From contig JBAWYD010000117.1 of assembly GCA_037143735.1 (NCBI GenBank), positions 1 through 6,942 of the forward strand: DNA of 6,942 bases. Reading direction: 5' to 3'. Positions 6,020 through 6,942 of the stretch are shown here, one piece after another. Made by a program: the position numbers and the translations under genes. Positions within the stretch are counted from its first letter, which is position 1. Every line of letters starts with the position of its first letter. The notes beneath the pieces are model-generated. The model was not told where the DNA came from and did no database searches. It saw only the letters and a program-made list of their open reading frames with translations. Source of the DNA: JAPLJQ01 sp037143735 (GTDB lineage: Bacteria; Desulfobacterota; Syntrophia; Syntrophales; UBA2185).

Positions 6020-6942
6020 TTGAAAACCAGCATCACGGAACTTTTTGGTATCAGGCACCCCATTGTTCTTTCCGGCATGAGCTGGATCAGTGTGCCTCGG
6101 ATGGTGGCGGCCGTTTCAAATGCCGGGGGGTTAGGAATTCTGGCCACAGGGCCTCTCGATGTCGATCAGACGAGACAGGCCATCCGGGAGATCAGGACGC
6201 TCACCGACAGACCGTTTGGCGCCAATGCGACGCTTCTTATGCCTGGAGCCTCTGAGAACGCAAAAGTTCTCCTGGAGGAGCAGGTGCCTGTCATCAACTT
6301 TGCTTTGGGGAAGGGGGACTGGCTCGTCCGTGAAGCCCATCAATACGGCGGGAAGGTCATTGCCACGGTTACCAATGCCCGTCATGCAAAACGGGCGGAG
6401 GAATATGGCGCGGATGCCGTCATTGCCACAGGGCACGAAGCGGCCGCCCACGGGGATGCGGTAACGTCACTGGTTCTGATCCCTTCCCTTGCGGATGTCC
6501 TCAAAATACCCGTCATTGCGGCGGGAGGATTTGCCGATGGAAGGGGGTTGGCGGCTGCGCTGGCCCTGGGCGCCCATGGGATTGCAATGGGAACCCGGTT
6601 CATGACGACAAAGGAAAGTCCCCTGCATGCGACTTTCAAGAAACTGTCTCTGGAGAAAGACGTTTACGATACCCTCTATTCAACCCGGTTTGACGGAATT
6701 TACTGCCGGGTCATGAAGACCGGCGCTGCTGAAAGAGCTTTGAGACAAAGGCTTGACCTGATAGAGGCCTTCAGGAACGCCAGGGATATTGCAAGACAGT
6801 TGCGTCTTCCTTTTTTCAAGCTGTTTCTGGGAATCCTTGCTTCCGGCTGGAAGAATGCGTGGGAACTGGCCCGCATGGCGAACGGTTTCAAGGCGTTTCG
6901 CATCGCCACGGAAGATGGAGATAATGATAAGGGACTCCTTCC
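6020..6942 (+). CDS. NAD(P)H/FMN-dependent oxidoreductase, nitronate monooxygenase / FabK-like (3' end cut by window)
   Basis: The reading frame is open to the window edge: 307 residues, with perhaps 40-50 missing if it has the usual length of about 350. It is a TIM-barrel flavoprotein of the 2-nitropropane dioxygenase (nitronate monooxygenase) family, which also contains enoyl-ACP reductase II (FabK). Visible: FGIRHPIVLSGM (residues 9-20) at the first strand; SNAGGLGIL (33-41), an FMN-contacting loop; FGANATLL (66-73); TGHEAAAHG (137-145), with His144 at the position of the active-site His and Ala where many relatives have Gly-Gly; and the phosphate-binding pair AAGGFADGRG (167-176) and ALGAHGIAMGTRF (182-194). 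It starts 43 bases after the acyl-CoA dehydrogenase with no terminator between, so it is probably in the same operon. Members of this family are often called nitronate monooxygenase automatically; beside acyl-CoA genes, a role on enoyl or other acyl substrates is equally possible. The exact reaction is unknown. Confidence 0.85.
   Translation, partial: MKTSITELFGIRHPIVLSGMSWISVPRMVAAVSNAGGLGILATGPLDVDQTRQAIREIRTLTDRPFGANATLLMPGASENAKVLLEEQVPVINFALGKGDWLVREAHQYGGKVIATVTNARHAKRAEEYGADAVIATGHEAAAHGDAVTSLVLIPSLADVLKIPVIAAGGFADGRGLAAALALGAHGIAMGTRFMTTKESPLHATFKKLSLEKDVYDTLYSTRFDGIYCRVMKTGAAERALRQRLDLIEAFRNARDIARQLRLPFFKLFLGILASGWKNAWELARMANGFKAFRIATEDGDNDKGLL

Noticed and set aside
5656..6147. 163-codon - strand open frame across the end of the dehydrogenase and start of the FMN oxidoreductase
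   Set aside because: It is antisense to two well-supported genes and its translation shows no domain or plausible start site.
1..6942. CRISPR array, insertion sequence, toxin-antitoxin pair, tRNA/rRNA or defence system
   Set aside because: No direct repeat series, transposase motifs, terminal repeats or RNA gene signatures were seen; the NYN nuclease lacks an antitoxin-like neighbour and is of the housekeeping YacP type.

Overview
The window carries six complete genes and one cut by the right edge, all from widespread families. Protein character (an S21 beginning MEVKV, a delta subunit of the replication clamp loader with large inserts, a YacP-type NYN protein, and an acyl-CoA ligase / acyl-CoA dehydrogenase / FMN oxidoreductase cluster) and a moderate GC content by eye suggest an anaerobic deltaproteobacterium (Desulfobacterota), perhaps a Syntrophus/Smithella-like fatty-acid degrader. 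The lineage is an inference from protein character and has not been tested by a search.

Left part (1-2399, + strand): a short inverted repeat followed by a T-run, then rpsU (ribosomal protein S21, TTG start), a LOG-family nucleotide phosphoribohydrolase-like protein, and holA (DNA polymerase III delta subunit). The genes are closely spaced and co-directional, consistent with one housekeeping operon. The holA start is best placed at GTG 1014, which follows a strong Shine-Dalgarno sequence, rather than at an upstream GTG that overlaps the LOG stop codon.

Middle (2404-2943, - strand): one convergent gene for a YacP/Rae1-type NYN-domain nuclease with an acidic then basic tail. Only four bases separate its stop from that of holA, and I see no terminator between them. 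The 235-base divergent gap (2944-3178) must hold the promoters for both directions; one weak sigma-70-like candidate is visible on the + strand.

Right part (3179-6942, + strand): a probable fatty-acid catabolic operon. A fatty-acyl-CoA ligase activates a free acid, an acyl-CoA dehydrogenase makes the 2-enoyl-CoA, and a third gene encodes an FMN-dependent oxidoreductase of the nitronate monooxygenase/FabK fold, cut at the right edge. Each gene has its own good ribosome binding site and the gaps are 11 and 43 bases. No RNA gene, mobile element, CRISPR array or clearly new system was found. The points most worth a second look are the inserts in the delta subunit and the role of the FMN enzyme in the fatty-acid cluster.
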